Positions 16,593-25,842 of a stretch of 64,000 nt of DNA are shown in pieces (positions within the stretch are counted from its first letter, which is position 1; the number at the start of each line of letters is the position of its first letter). Location: the NCBI RefSeq assembly GCF_004345005.1, contig NZ_SMMX01000003.1:62001-126000 (forward strand), written 5' to 3'. Under the pieces are notes generated by a model. The model was not told where the DNA came from and ran no database searches. It saw only the letters and a program-made list of their open reading frames with translations. A program made the position numbers and the translations under genes. Origin of the DNA: Extibacter muris (GTDB lineage: Bacteria > Bacillota > Clostridia > Lachnospirales > Lachnospiraceae).

Positions 16593-19500
16593 TTACACTC
16601 AGAAACCCTATATACGTACGTTTGAGATTGAGGCGATTCAGATTCCCATCGTGTACAACAAGTATGGTGATCATGATCCCGATGGGCTGCTGTATGTGCT
16701 TAGCCAGGATGCTGACAGAATACAGACAGGTGCACTGCAGAACTTTATGAAACCGGTCCCCCAGCCATACGAAGGCGTGAAGCCATTGGTAATCCGGGCG
16801 AATCTTGGTGACGAGATTCATGTGCATTTCCGGCATTCTCTTGACAGGAAGCTGTCCATCCATGTACAGGGACTCGGATATAATGTGCAGACATCAGACG
16901 GAGCAAGTGTAGGCTTTAATCAGGACAGTACGACTGACAGCCAGATTGTGTATACGTGGTATGCAGATAAAGAAGGAGTGTATCTGTTCCACGACATGGG
17001 AGATACCAGGAGCGGAGAAGAAGGGACCAACATCCATGGACTGTTTGGCGCTGTAATTATTGAGGCTCCCGGATCAGTCTGGCTTGATCCGGAGACCGGA
17101 GAGGAGCTGGAAAGCGGCTTATTTGCAGATATTTACCATCCGGTGAATGAGGCGTTCAGAGAATATGCGGTGTTTTTCCATGATGAATTGGAGATAAAAG
17201 ATAAAGCCGGTAATCAGCCGGTTGATCCGCATACCAATCTGCCGGCTGCCACAACAGGTATCAGCTACCGGTCAGAACCGATGAGAAACAGGCATCCTCT
17301 GACAGCGGATGCTGCTGATACGGGAGAAGATATATCCATGAGTTCCTGGGTATATGGGGATCCGGCCCCGCCGATTCTGAAAGCATATGTTGGGGACCCG
17401 GCAAAAATCCGCCTGGTCCACGGCGGAGTGAAAGAGACACACGTATTCCACCTGCACAACCACCAGTGGAGGCTGGAGGGCGGGAACCCCAACTCTACAA
17501 TTCTGGATTCCATATCCCTGAGCCCTCAAGAGTGCTATACACTGGACATTCTGAATGGTGCAGGAAGTCTGAACGGTATGATAGGGGATGCGATATTCCA
17601 CTGCCATCTGTATCCGCATTTTCATGAAGGGATGTGGACGCTATGGCGGATTTATGACCGTCTGGAAGACGGAACCGGAGCACTGACTGACGGCACGCCT
17701 GTCCCGCCATTGCAGCCCCTGAAGGACAGAGTGCGCCCTCCGTTTAAAGATATGATGCATCCGGGATATCCCCGGTTTATCAACGGACAGCCGGGAGAAC
17801 GTCCTTTACAGCCGCCGCTTGGAATTCTGGATGCGGCAGGAAATAACAAGATAAACCCGACGCCTCTGGAACAGGCGAATTTCGTAGAGGCATATGAGCG
17901 GGGTGCCCTTTATACCGATACCTGCCCCTGCCATACGGACGAAAGATGCTGGTGCCGGGAGGATAAAGTAAAGGTCTTTGAGATAGCGGTAGTGCAGGCA
18001 AGGGTCACTTACAACCGTTACGGCTGGCATGACCCTCAGGGGCGGTTTTTCGTGCTGAAGGAAGAGCTGGAGAGGCACGGGGGACTGGATGCATATATCC
18101 AAAAAGTAGAAAATCAGCAGATCTGTGTGGAGCCGCTGGTCATCCGGGCCAATGCCGGGGACTGTATCGAAGTCAGGCTGACGAATCTGCTGCCGGAATA
18201 TATAGAAGAAAGCCCGTTTCAGATGAAGACACTCACAGATATTGTAGGCTTTCATATTCATCTGGTAAAGTTTGACACCATTGTTTCAGACGGCGCGGCC
18301 AATGGATGGAATAATATCGCAGGAGCCCGGAAGTACGAGACTCTGATAGAGCGTTTTTTCGCAAACACAGAACTGAGGACCGTGTTTTTCCATGACCATC
18401 TGTTTGCAAATACACACCAGCAGCATGGTGTGTTTGGGGCACTTATTATTGAAGAGGCAGGTGCCACGTTCCACGACATCAGAACAGGGGAAGAGCTGGC
18501 ATTTGGTTCCCGTGCTGTAATCAGGAGACGGGACGGAAGTTCGTTCAGAGAGTTTGCTTTGATTGTCCATGACTTTGCCCTGCTGTTTGACAAAGATGGC
18601 AATCCCCTGAATCCACCGGCTGTTCCCGGGTCTCATGATGATCCGGGGGTAATGGGAATCAACTACCGATGTGAACCGATGCGGGAGAGGCTTGGCGATG
18701 CGTCAGATCCGGCATATATATTCAGCTCCCATGTACACGGCGACCCCGCAACCCCGATTCTGGAGACGTATCCCGGAGATGAACTGCTGATCCGCCTTCT
18801 GGACGGGGCCCATGAAGAACAGCATGCCTTGAACATTACTGGTATGTCCTGGAAACGAGAGATAGAGGATGTATACTCCCCTATTGCCGCATCCCAGTCA
18901 ATCGGCATCTCCGAGGCTTTTAATCTGAGGATCCTGAATCATTACGGATGTGGTGATTATCTATATTATTCCGGCGGCATTGATGATGCGTGGCTGGGAC
19001 TTTGGGGAATCATCAGAGCCTACGGGCAGGAACAGGAATGCCTGAAACCTTTGTGCAGGGTAAATCAGGGGATTTTCCCGCTTCCCCCATGTCCGGGCAA
19101 AGATGCGGTCATAAGGAAATATGAGATTACGGCAGTACAGACTGACATACAGTATAACCGGTACGGTGACCACGACCCTGACGGTCTGGTTTTCGTACCC
19201 GCAGAGGAAGCGGAACTGGTGCTGTGCGGAAAATACCAGCCCAAACCATTGATTCTGAGGGCCAATGCCGGTGATTGGATTGAGGTGACGCTGCACAATA
19301 TACTTGGGCCGGAAATCCCGTATTTTGACTATCCGCGTGTCCCCCTGGATCAGAAGCACCGGCCGTCAAACAGGGTATCGCTGAATCCGCAGTTTCTGCA
19401 GTATGATACCATCAGTGATTCCGGTATCAACGTAGGATACAATAACAAAGAACAGACAGTAGGGCCGGGGGAAAGCAAAAAGTATCTGTGGCATGCAGAC

Positions 19501-20253
19501 CAGGAGTACGGAGCCTGTATCCTTCAGTCTTTTGGAGATCTGAGAAACCACAGGTACCATGGATTGTTTGGTGCCGTGATTATTGAGCCGCCTCTGGCGA
19601 AATGGTACCGGAACTTTACAATGCGGAAAGGGCAATATGAGGAGGAAGCAGTCATTACAGCACCAGGAGTTGAGACGTTCCGGGAATTCGTCGTTTTTAT
19701 CCAGAACGGTATACGTCTGGTGGATATACAGGGCAATCTGATCCAGACAGCGCGCGGGAATGAAGCGGAGCCGGTGGATGCGGAAGATACCGGCGAAAAA
19801 GGCTATAATTACAGGTCAGAACGTTTTGCAAACCGTTTGAGAAGAGACAGAAGCATCGCCAGAGTATTCAGCAGCAGAATTCATGGAGATCCGGCCACAC
19901 CGGTCTTCAAGGCATATTCAGGCGACCGGGTGATATTCCGGACGATGATGCCCGCGGATAAGCCCAGAAATGTAGGATTTGCAGTCCACGGGCATATGTG
20001 GAAAGAACAGCCGGATGACTTCCAGTCCAGAGTGATTCCCCTTCAGGGAGGGATCAGTATCGGCAACAAGTTTGATATGGAACTGGAAGAAGGAGCTTCC
20101 TGCCCCGGAGATTATCTATATCGTTCAGGCAGCCTGAAATGGGATATCGAGTCCGGAATGTGGGGAATATTCAGAATCTTCCGTAAGGGTCTTGGATGCC
20201 GCTGCAGAAATGCATGCAGAAAAGCAATGGACCGCTTAAGCGGAAGGTGTTAG
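16570..20253 (+). CDS. Six-cupredoxin-domain multicopper oxidase (MnxG/ceruloplasmin-like size)
   Basis: The 1227 residues consist of three repeats of about 390. Each starts with a YNxYGxHDPxG motif (29-39, 481-491, 862-872) and has a GDPAxP motif in its second half. Copper ligands form one complete set: H291, H294, H296 (HVFHLHNH) and H344-C345-H346, H350, M355 (HCHLYPHFHEGM) in repeat 1, plus H562/H564 (FHIH) and H608/H610 (FHDH) in repeat 2. The remaining cupredoxin domains are degenerate. The C-type ligands precede the N-type ligands, the reverse of a standard laccase. A CxCx5CxC cluster (452-462) links repeats 1 and 2, and a Cys cluster ends the protein. There is no signal peptide. The start is a GTG with AGGAGG 12 nt upstream. 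The substrate is unknown; metal oxidation or O2 reduction is possible. Confidence 0.85.
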   Translation: MDVVELCNYTQKPYIRTFEIEAIQIPIVYNKYGDHDPDGLLYVLSQDADRIQTGALQNFMKPVPQPYEGVKPLVIRANLGDEIHVHFRHSLDRKLSIHVQGLGYNVQTSDGASVGFNQDSTTDSQIVYTWYADKEGVYLFHDMGDTRSGEEGTNIHGLFGAVIIEAPGSVWLDPETGEELESGLFADIYHPVNEAFREYAVFFHDELEIKDKAGNQPVDPHTNLPAATTGISYRSEPMRNRHPLTADAADTGEDISMSSWVYGDPAPPILKAYVGDPAKIRLVHGGVKETHVFHLHNHQWRLEGGNPNSTILDSISLSPQECYTLDILNGAGSLNGMIGDAIFHCHLYPHFHEGMWTLWRIYDRLEDGTGALTDGTPVPPLQPLKDRVRPPFKDMMHPGYPRFINGQPGERPLQPPLGILDAAGNNKINPTPLEQANFVEAYERGALYTDTCPCHTDERCWCREDKVKVFEIAVVQARVTYNRYGWHDPQGRFFVLKEELERHGGLDAYIQKVENQQICVEPLVIRANAGDCIEVRLTNLLPEYIEESPFQMKTLTDIVGFHIHLVKFDTIVSDGAANGWNNIAGARKYETLIERFFANTELRTVFFHDHLFANTHQQHGVFGALIIEEAGATFHDIRTGEELAFGSRAVIRRRDGSSFREFALIVHDFALLFDKDGNPLNPPAVPGSHDDPGVMGINYRCEPMRERLGDASDPAYIFSSHVHGDPATPILETYPGDELLIRLLDGAHEEQHALNITGMSWKREIEDVYSPIAASQSIGISEAFNLRILNHYGCGDYLYYSGGIDDAWLGLWGIIRAYGQEQECLKPLCRVNQGIFPLPPCPGKDAVIRKYEITAVQTDIQYNRYGDHDPDGLVFVPAEEAELVLCGKYQPKPLILRANAGDWIEVTLHNILGPEIPYFDYPRVPLDQKHRPSNRVSLNPQFLQYDTISDSGINVGYNNKEQTVGPGESKKYLWHADQEYGACILQSFGDLRNHRYHGLFGAVIIEPPLAKWYRNFTMRKGQYEEEAVITAPGVETFREFVVFIQNGIRLVDIQGNLIQTARGNEAEPVDAEDTGEKGYNYRSERFANRLRRDRSIARVFSSRIHGDPATPVFKAYSGDRVIFRTMMPADKPRNVGFAVHGHMWKEQPDDFQSRVIPLQGGISIGNKFDMELEEGASCPGDYLYRSGSLKWDIESGMWGIFRIFRKGLGCRCRNACRKAMDRLSGRC

Positions 20254-20261
20254 ATTTCAAA

Positions 20262-20315
20262 ACAAAAGGGTCCAAAGACATGGCCGAATACGGCTCTTTC
20301 TTTGAACCCTTTTGT
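20262..20315 (+). terminator. Long hairpin after the multicopper oxidase gene
   Basis: ACAAAAGGGTCCAAAGA (20262-20278) pairs with 20299-20315 with one mismatch. The 3' arm contains CCCTTTTGT, but no long T-run follows. It lies 9 bases after the stop and probably ends the DUF2935/oxidase transcript. Confidence 0.6.
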
Positions 20316-20331
20316 AATAAGGGAGGAAAAC

Positions 20332-20907
20332 ATGATTCTTCAAAAGCTTTTATTTTACTTTCTTTTGTTTTCGGCAACGTTATTAGGCATCAGACTTACG
20401 GAGGGCGTAAGAGATGATGTTTTTTTCCCTAATGAACGACTGAAGGAACTAATGAAGATAATCAACAAGAAAATAATGATTTTGTTTTATGTTTCTATCT
20501 ATACGTTCGCTATTATTGGTGGTGCATATTATATTATTTCAAGTGTGCCATGCCTTATGAATAAAGATTTTGCAATACAAAGGGGAAAAATACAAAGCGT
20601 CTCTTTGTATGAGAAGAATAGCATAGGGACCAAATATAATATCATTCTCGTAGATGAAAACGGAAAATATAATCAAGTTGATCATGTTTTCTCAGATGAC
20701 TTAAAAGAAGGGGATCAGTTATTGCTATTGCAACTCTGGGAGAAAGGGGTTTGGATTTATTGTATTATAATAATGATAAGTCTATTTAATTTAGTTGACA
20801 ATAAAATATTGGGCGTTATTGGTGCTATAGTATTCTTGATATATACATTTAGCTCGTTTTTGTCTTTAATGCTTGAAGGAAAAATGTACAAAATTAAACA
20901 TGAATAA
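20332..20907 (+). CDS. Unknown integral membrane protein
   Basis: The 191-residue product has about four membrane segments: one at residues 5-20, one near 45-65 and two at the C-terminus. An extracytoplasmic or cytoplasmic loop of about 75 residues (KGKIQSVSLYEKNSIGTKYN) lies between the second and third. GGGAGG 6 nt upstream fixes the ATG at 20332 over an upstream in-frame ATG at 20302. I do not recognise the family. It starts a visibly AT-rich stretch of small unknown genes, likely acquired. Confidence 0.55.
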   Translation: MILQKLLFYFLLFSATLLGIRLTEGVRDDVFFPNERLKELMKIINKKIMILFYVSIYTFAIIGGAYYIISSVPCLMNKDFAIQRGKIQSVSLYEKNSIGTKYNIILVDENGKYNQVDHVFSDDLKEGDQLLLLQLWEKGVWIYCIIIMISLFNLVDNKILGVIGAIVFLIYTFSSFLSLMLEGKMYKIKHE

Positions 20908-20919
20908 AAGGAGAGATTT

Positions 20920-21262
20920 TTGACAGAAGTTTATTGTTTGGAAAATAATAAAGAAGAAATTTTACTACCGTTAGAGAAGCTAGATGCAACAGAGTATTTG
21001 GCTGAAAAGAACAAGAAAAATATAATAAATATAGGAAAATATACTGCTGTTGCCAGTTTGATTTCGTTGATTTTATTCATGGGGGTATAAAGGACAAGCA
21101 ATTATAGTCTGTGAAAATCCCCTTGAAGTGAAATATATTGATATAGACAAGAAGTGTAAAAATATAAAATGTCAAGTTCCTCTTAAAGGAAAGGCTTATG
21201 AAGGCATCAAGGTAAATATAGTACTTGAAGACGAAACCGTTATGGAGATTACATTAGACTAA
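20920..21262 (+). pseudogene. Small membrane-anchored protein split by a +1 frameshift in a G5 run
   Basis: A TTG start with AAGGAGA upstream opens a frame of 56 residues. It ends just after a membrane segment (TAVASLISLILFMG) where GGGGG precedes TATAA. Removing one G joins it to a second open frame of about 58 residues (GYKGQAIIVCENPLEVKYID to VLEDETVMEITLD). The natural product would be about 113 residues. The family is unknown. Confidence 0.5.
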
Positions 21263-21311
21263 TCAGAGATTTATGTCACTCTATAAAACCCATAGAAAAG
21301 GGGGACTGAAT

Positions 21312-21509
21312 TTGAGAAGAAACAAAAGATTATCCAGTATAGTAATATTGATTATTCTTTCTATGAGCATTTCCATTGGATGTTCAAAAAAGGAAAAGGA
21401 TCTTGAAAGATATCTAAGAGATAATTTCAATGCAGCTATAAAAATGTATGATGCTTTTAATGATACTAATAGATTTTGTTGTAAATATCCAATTTATACA
21501 CATAAATAG
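21312..21509 (+). CDS. Short lipoprotein, probably truncated
   Basis: From a TTG preceded by GGGGA, 65 residues are encoded with a lipoprotein signal (SSIVILIILSMSISIGC). The mature part is only about 40 residues (KKEKDLERYLRDNFNAAIKM) and ends in an unrelated-looking Cys/Tyr tail. Similar lipoproteins are normally longer, so the 3' part is probably lost. Function unknown. Confidence 0.45.
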   Translation: MRRNKRLSSIVILIILSMSISIGCSKKEKDLERYLRDNFNAAIKMYDAFNDTNRFCCKYPIYTHK

Positions 21510-21597
21510 CGCATACATTTGTTGATAATTATCAGTAATTGGTATATTATGGAATCAGGTTTAACAATGTGAGAAAATGTGAGTGCGGAGGGGAGGC

Positions 21598-22333
21598 ATG
21601 AGACCAGATAATACAAAAGATAGTACGGATAAAGACAAGGTAGCAATAAGATGGATAAAAGATATCATATCATGGGTTATTGCGGTGGGTGGCTTAGTAG
21701 TTGGAATTATTGGATTGGTCAGCAAGTCAGATTTTGAAAAAAAAGTTGTTTATACGGTTATTATTATTGATTCACTTATATTAATAGGATTAGGTATTTA
21801 TATGGCAATTGCTTATTACGATAAAAGATTGATAATAAAAGAGAAAGACAATAATATTTTAAAATGTAAGCATGAATTAGAAGAATTAGAGATAAATCAT
21901 TCTGAGCAAACGAGAGCGTATCTTCTCTTAGGCGCTAATTGTAATTATATGGTTAGTACATTACAAAAATTCTTAAATAGGCTTTATGATTTAACACAGC
22001 GTTCTTTGGATGGTACAGATTCTATCAAGAAGCAAGAATCTGATATGAGAGATCATGGATACAGCGAAAAATGGCATGACAACCATGATTTATTCGCCTA
22101 AAGAAAAATCCGACAGGTATATTTATGGTTTCCTTGCATGTGATGTAATGAATGATAAATATGCGAATGATGAAATTTTGGATGCAGAAATTACGAATTT
22201 TTTGGATATTGCCGCATACATCATTTCTATATATTTTGACAATATTGATTTTAATTGGGTATTCTGTAAAATATCTGATAGGTATAGAACCTTTTGGAAT
22301 ATGGTGTATAGCAAATATCTGGTTGCTATTTAA
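21598..22333 (+). pseudogene. Unknown two-membrane-segment protein with coiled coil, frameshifted
   Basis: The first frame (21598-22101) has a good GGGGAGG site and encodes two membrane segments (about 20-42 and 52-72) followed by a coiled coil. Near 22055-22090 coding character passes to another frame that continues to 22333 (MIYSPKEKSDRYIYGFLACDVM and a helical end). The two frames overlap by about 45 bases, which suggests one original gene of about 240 residues broken by a small indel. Family not recognised. Confidence 0.45.
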
Positions 22334-22378
22334 AAAATTGCATGGTAGACTAAAATAATTTAGCGTAGGAGGGGAACC

Positions 22379-22891
22379 ATGGATAATAATAAAGAAATCA
22401 AGGTTAATCGGAAGATAGCAAATGGAGATATAAATGATAAGAAAGTAGAAAGAATAATGGAATATTCTCAAAAGTTGAATAATAGAATCAAAAAATATAA
22501 TATGACTGATTCTGATGCTTGCAGCGATACCTGTGTGAAAGGTTTTGTTTATGACTTTAAGTTTACTGCAAAGCCTTTTCAATATTCAACATCAGCAGAT
22601 ATGATTGGCTGGACGATTGTTTTACTGCCTAAAGCAATATCAATAGATATAAGAGAAAACTTTAAATGGCTCGAAGAGGGCTGGGGGCGAATGAAAGTAA
22701 ACGTAAAGGTTGGTGCCAGTGAGTGGAGAACTTCCATATGGTTTGATACTAAACATGATACATATTTGCTTCCGCTTAACGCGAAAATCAGGAAAAAAGA
22801 AAATATTTGCTTCAGACATATAGGAGGAGTAGCTATGGTCAACATTATCGCGTTAACGATGCCCATCATTATCGGGATAAACGGAATCTAG
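22379..22891 (+). CDS. DUF1905 domain protein with divergent ends
   Basis: GTAGGAGGGG precedes the ATG. Residues about 62-145 match DUF1905: the WTIVLLPKAISIDI strand, LEEGWGRMKVNVKVG and TYLLPLNAKIRKKENI. Function of the domain is unknown; it may bind a small molecule. The C-terminal 25 residues (FRHIGGVAMVNIIAL) do not look like the normal end of the domain, so a late frameshift is possible. The N-terminal 60 residues are charged and unrelated. Confidence 0.6.
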   Translation: MDNNKEIKVNRKIANGDINDKKVERIMEYSQKLNNRIKKYNMTDSDACSDTCVKGFVYDFKFTAKPFQYSTSADMIGWTIVLLPKAISIDIRENFKWLEEGWGRMKVNVKVGASEWRTSIWFDTKHDTYLLPLNAKIRKKENICFRHIGGVAMVNIIALTMPIIIGINGI

Positions 22892-23024
22892 TCTCTTACT
22901 ATGATTATCGTCAGCAGCATACCTTACATAAGTGATAACCGTTACAGCGGAAAGAGAAATGCGGCGCGTAACAAAAAAGAGCCGCGTACAATCAGCTTGT
23001 GCGCCAGCTCTTCTTATTCTGTAC

Positions 23025-23210
23025 TTAATAGCCGGGAGATCTGCCGGTTCTTCTGTGCTCATATTCCTCGATATCTCTGCTTACAGCTTTACGCATTTTA
23101 TCCATGACCCTTGAGGACGGCGTACCATATGCTGTACGGCTCAATTCCCGTTCCATCTGTTTTGCCTCTTTTATGAATGCCCTCTGTATTGCCCTTTCCA
23201 TCTCATCCAT
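23025..23210 (-). CDS. Small charged hypothetical protein
   Basis: The 61-residue product starts MDEMERAIQRAFIKEAKQM and is helical and strongly charged. GGAGGT 7 nt upstream supports the ATG. I do not recognise it. Its neighbours on the same strand are remnants, so it may itself be mobile-element cargo. Confidence 0.45.
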   Translation of the reverse strand: MDEMERAIQRAFIKEAKQMERELSRTAYGTPSSRVMDKMRKAVSRDIEEYEHRRTGRSPGY

Positions 23211-23336
23211 AGGAACCACCTCCGCCAGCGTGTTGATTCGTGGGTCTTCCGCCTGTGAAATTCAAAGCGTACTAACAGCATACCCTGTTCACATTATACC
23301 TTATCTATGATGCAAAATCAATAAATCTTCACTGGA

Positions 23337-23835
23337 TTACGTCAGAGGGGTACAAGCTTCCGTATATCCCAGTTCTATAAGCGCATCCAATATAACTTCT
23401 GCCTGATGCTGAAGAAGCTCTTCTGATATGATAGCATAACCTTCTGCATCGGAACGTTCCAGACATAAGGCCATATCATCAAGATAGGGGAGATAGTAGG
23501 AGCTGATTGCGTCCTGGTCCCCTAGCCTGCTTCTCATCGGGTATCCCCAGAGCAGCTGCCGGAACAGCTCGTGGTAGACGGTTCTTATGGTCTGATATGG
23601 GGCAGACTGTGCGATAAACTTAAGCGAATAGGATGTAATCAGGTCCGGCCTATTGACAGTCTTAAACAGGTCGATCTGGCCACCGCTGTGGTGTAAATAT
23701 CTATAAAATCTATTGAAGCGGTGTAAAGCGCGGCCCAGTCTTTCTTGCGGCAAAGTCCCATTCTAAAGGAGATGGCATCTACCTCTGCCTCTATATAGGA
23801 GCGGTAATCTTCCAGACTGTCTAATTTATCCTGGG
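23337..23835 (-). pseudogene. Unidentified helical protein, frameshifted, fused to a GNAT remnant
   Basis: Reading right to left, coding begins at AQDKLDSLEDYRSYIEAEVD directly after the GNAT remnant. It shifts frame around 23680-23710 and continues as PDLITSYSLKFIAQ, YHELFRQLLWGYPMR and ALIELGYTEACTPL. The family is not recognised. The join to GNAT sequence at about 23835 has no stop, which indicates a deletion junction. Confidence 0.4.
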
Positions 23836-24050
23836 CCACATTTTCTTGTTCCAAAGCCCACTTGCACATGGCCTGCACCGCTTCCGGCATGTACCCGCTG
23901 TGCTCGAATTCTTTTCCCAGTCCATAGCCGATTTCGACTTCCTGATTCATATCCGGAATATCCTTGAAATCGGCAGAGCCAATGACTGCCCGGTCGCTTT
24001 TGCGGATTAGGATCCAAAAGCTATGCCATAAGTAAAAGGTTTGGCATGTC
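23836..24050 (-). pseudogene. GNAT acetyltransferase, central remnant
   Basis: The minus strand encodes WHSFWILIRKSDRAVIGSAD, then EIGYGLGKEF and YMPEAVQAMCKWALEQENV. These are the typical strands and helix of ribosomal-protein-type GNAT enzymes. There is no start codon in frame at the 5' side, and the C-terminal acetyl-CoA segment is replaced by unrelated coding. Confidence 0.55.
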
Positions 24051-24217
24051 CTCCACCCATAATCTTAATTGAAAGGGAAGTAATGGGACTAGTTCAAGAC
24101 GCTCCGTTATCAATATCATTTTCTGCCTCGTTCGTTTTATCCTGGTGGGCTTATCCGGCTGGAATAGGATGTTAGCGCCCCCAATATTTGCTGTTTATTA
24201 TAGTGTAACACTGTATA

Positions 24218-24457
24218 ATGGTCAAATCTATAATTAAGCAGATCCTTTGTCATCCCGGGTTGCCAGATGTGCTGTCTTTTGCATTGAATTATAAGCATAT
24301 TGAAAAAGAGTTGCTTGGCGCCCCCGACGCCCTGACAGGTAGCCACAGGTTTATCTGCCGCATGCCGGCTAAGGGAGGTTCCCCCGCCTGGGTACATATA
24401 GCGGCGGCCGTCACGGAAGAGGATGAGGGGGTACTGGGGATTATCCGAAGCCGTTAA
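24218..24457 (+). pseudogene. Coding remnant, possibly PAS or sensor-kinase related
   Basis: The 79-codon frame includes PAKGGSPAWVHIAAAVTEED, which loosely resembles the last strand of a PAS domain. A receiver-domain tail lies just downstream in the same orientation, so both may be pieces of one lost hybrid sensor kinase. Identification is weak. Confidence 0.3.
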
Positions 24458-24489
24458 AGGCTATTCGGTAGCAGGTAGATACGAATATT

Positions 24490-24627
24490 CCGATCATCAC
24501 TCTGACAGCCATTGCGTTTGTCGCTGACATAGGGAAGGCACAGAACGAAGGAATGAATGCCCATGTGCCAAAGCCGATAGATATGGATAAATTATTGGCA
24601 ACGATAGAAGAGTGCATCGGCCGTTAG
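24490..24627 (+). pseudogene. Response-regulator receiver domain, C-terminal tail
   Basis: The frame reads IPIITLTAIAFVADIGKAQN, EGMNAHVPKPIDMDKLL and ends CIGR. This matches the conserved end of a receiver domain (the T, the K in KPID) such as the last receiver of the hybrid kinase at 7330. The phospho-acceptor half and any start codon are absent. A lost kinase gene is the likely source. Confidence 0.6.
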
Positions 24628-24674
24628 GCTGTCTGCCCGGAAGCCTATATGGGCTCCGGGCAGAGATTCATCTG

Positions 24675-25271
24675 TCATGCATACTTCCGGATTCTTAATG
24701 TGACACCAAGCGAATCGGCCAGCTTCTGGCAGGCGTCTATCTCGTCCGGAGGAAGGACGTCTACGATAGTGAGCCTGACATCGGGAATGTATTCTTCGCA
24801 GCGGGATGCAAATTGGAGCAGCGCGTCAAAAGCGCCATCGAACTGGGGCCGTGTCACTTTGTCGTACGCTTCCGCTGTGGGGGCGTTCAGGCTGATGGAT
24901 ACCGCGTCTACGGCTTCAGAAAGCAGTGGGATGATATCTTTCTGGTGATACAGGTTGGCGAGGCCGTTCGTGTTGACCCGGATACGCACCCCATATTTCT
25001 GCCGGGCGTATTTTGCCGACGCGATGAGGTTGTCTAGCGCACATGTCGGTTCCCCATAGCCGCAGTAGACAAGTTCATCAAAGCCGGTAAAGTCAAACGC
25101 ATCCATGGCCCCGGTAATCTCTTCCAGGGCGGGGTCCGTCTTATGCCAGAGCGTCTCTGCGTCGCCCACAGTGTCTTCGTGGCTCCGTATGCAGAACGTG
25201 CAGCGGCAGTCGCATTTGTTCGTGATATTGGCGTATACCTGATGTTTGTAAGTGTATAATATATCAGCCAT
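24675..25271 (-). CDS. Radical SAM protein, TatD-associated type
   Basis: The 198-residue protein has the CxxxCxxC cluster motif near residues 19-26 (CDCRCTFCIR) that binds the 4Fe-4S cluster for S-adenosylmethionine cleavage. GYGEPT follows, and a strand NTNGLANL in the usual radical-SAM order. Size and the DGAFDALLQF region match the small family annotated as TatD-associated radical SAM protein. The substrate is unknown. The ATG has GGAG 9 nt upstream. It follows the ECF-like membrane gene by 37 nt, in the same operon. Confidence 0.75.
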   Translation of the reverse strand: MADILYTYKHQVYANITNKCDCRCTFCIRSHEDTVGDAETLWHKTDPALEEITGAMDAFDFTGFDELVYCGYGEPTCALDNLIASAKYARQKYGVRIRVNTNGLANLYHQKDIIPLLSEAVDAVSISLNAPTAEAYDKVTRPQFDGAFDALLQFASRCEEYIPDVRLTIVDVLPPDEIDACQKLADSLGVTLRIRKYA

Positions 25272-25308
25272 CTTACCATCTCCTTCTTCTATGATCATAG
25301 TCGTCCGG

Positions 25309-25842
25309 TTACTGGAACAGCAGCTGGTTGGTGCGTTTCTTAATGTGTATCTTGTCAAGTGCCGCGGCAGCCGCGAGGAAGATGACGGCGCTTCCTCCTG
25401 ACTGTATGGCGCTGCCGGTGAGCGATGCTATCGGCGAGAGGAAGGAACCGAATAAGATCCCCTCAGCCAGATAGTAGCCGGTGGCAGATATGAGCGCCGC
25501 GATAAACGGGGCAGCCACATTCCTCGGACTGAGCATATGCCCCTTATGGCTCGTAAAAGGAAGAACGATCAGCATTTTTATAAGGATTGTGGCCGGTGCC
25601 CACATAGGAGCGGTGAGCATATCCGCAAGCCCCCCGCCGATTGCCGCCGCGGCCAGAGCATAAGGTCTTGGCAGCAGGACGGCAGCAACGTATATCAGCG
25701 CGTCTCCGAAATGTATATAGCCTCCGTTCGTTCCGTAGGGTATGTGGAAAATGTAGGCCGTCATGATTGCAACCATGGCTGCGAAAAGCCCGGTGACGGT
25801 AAGAAGCGGAACCTGTTTCCCGTGTTGTTCATATTGTTTCAT
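25309..25842 (-). CDS. ECF-transporter S-component-like membrane protein (TIGR04002 type)
   Basis: The 177 residues form about six membrane segments, with the substrate-binding-protein look of ECF vitamin transporters (TNGGYIHFGDALIYVAAVLL, AAAIGGGLADML). No ECF ATPase or T-component is nearby, so it would share the general ECF module. AAAGGA precedes the ATG. It is paired with the radical SAM gene, which suggests that the imported compound and the radical SAM product belong to one pathway. That link is inference. Confidence 0.7.
   Translation of the reverse strand: MKQYEQHGKQVPLLTVTGLFAAMVAIMTAYIFHIPYGTNGGYIHFGDALIYVAAVLLPRPYALAAAAIGGGLADMLTAPMWAPATILIKMLIVLPFTSHKGHMLSPRNVAAPFIAALISATGYYLAEGILFGSFLSPIASLTGSAIQSGGSAVIFLAAAAALDKIHIKKRTNQLLFQ

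Noticed and set aside
22853-23062. A 69-codon minus-strand frame overlapping the ends of two other genes
   Set aside because: It is Arg/Ala-rich without a pattern and partly antisense to the DUF1905 gene. No convincing start site.
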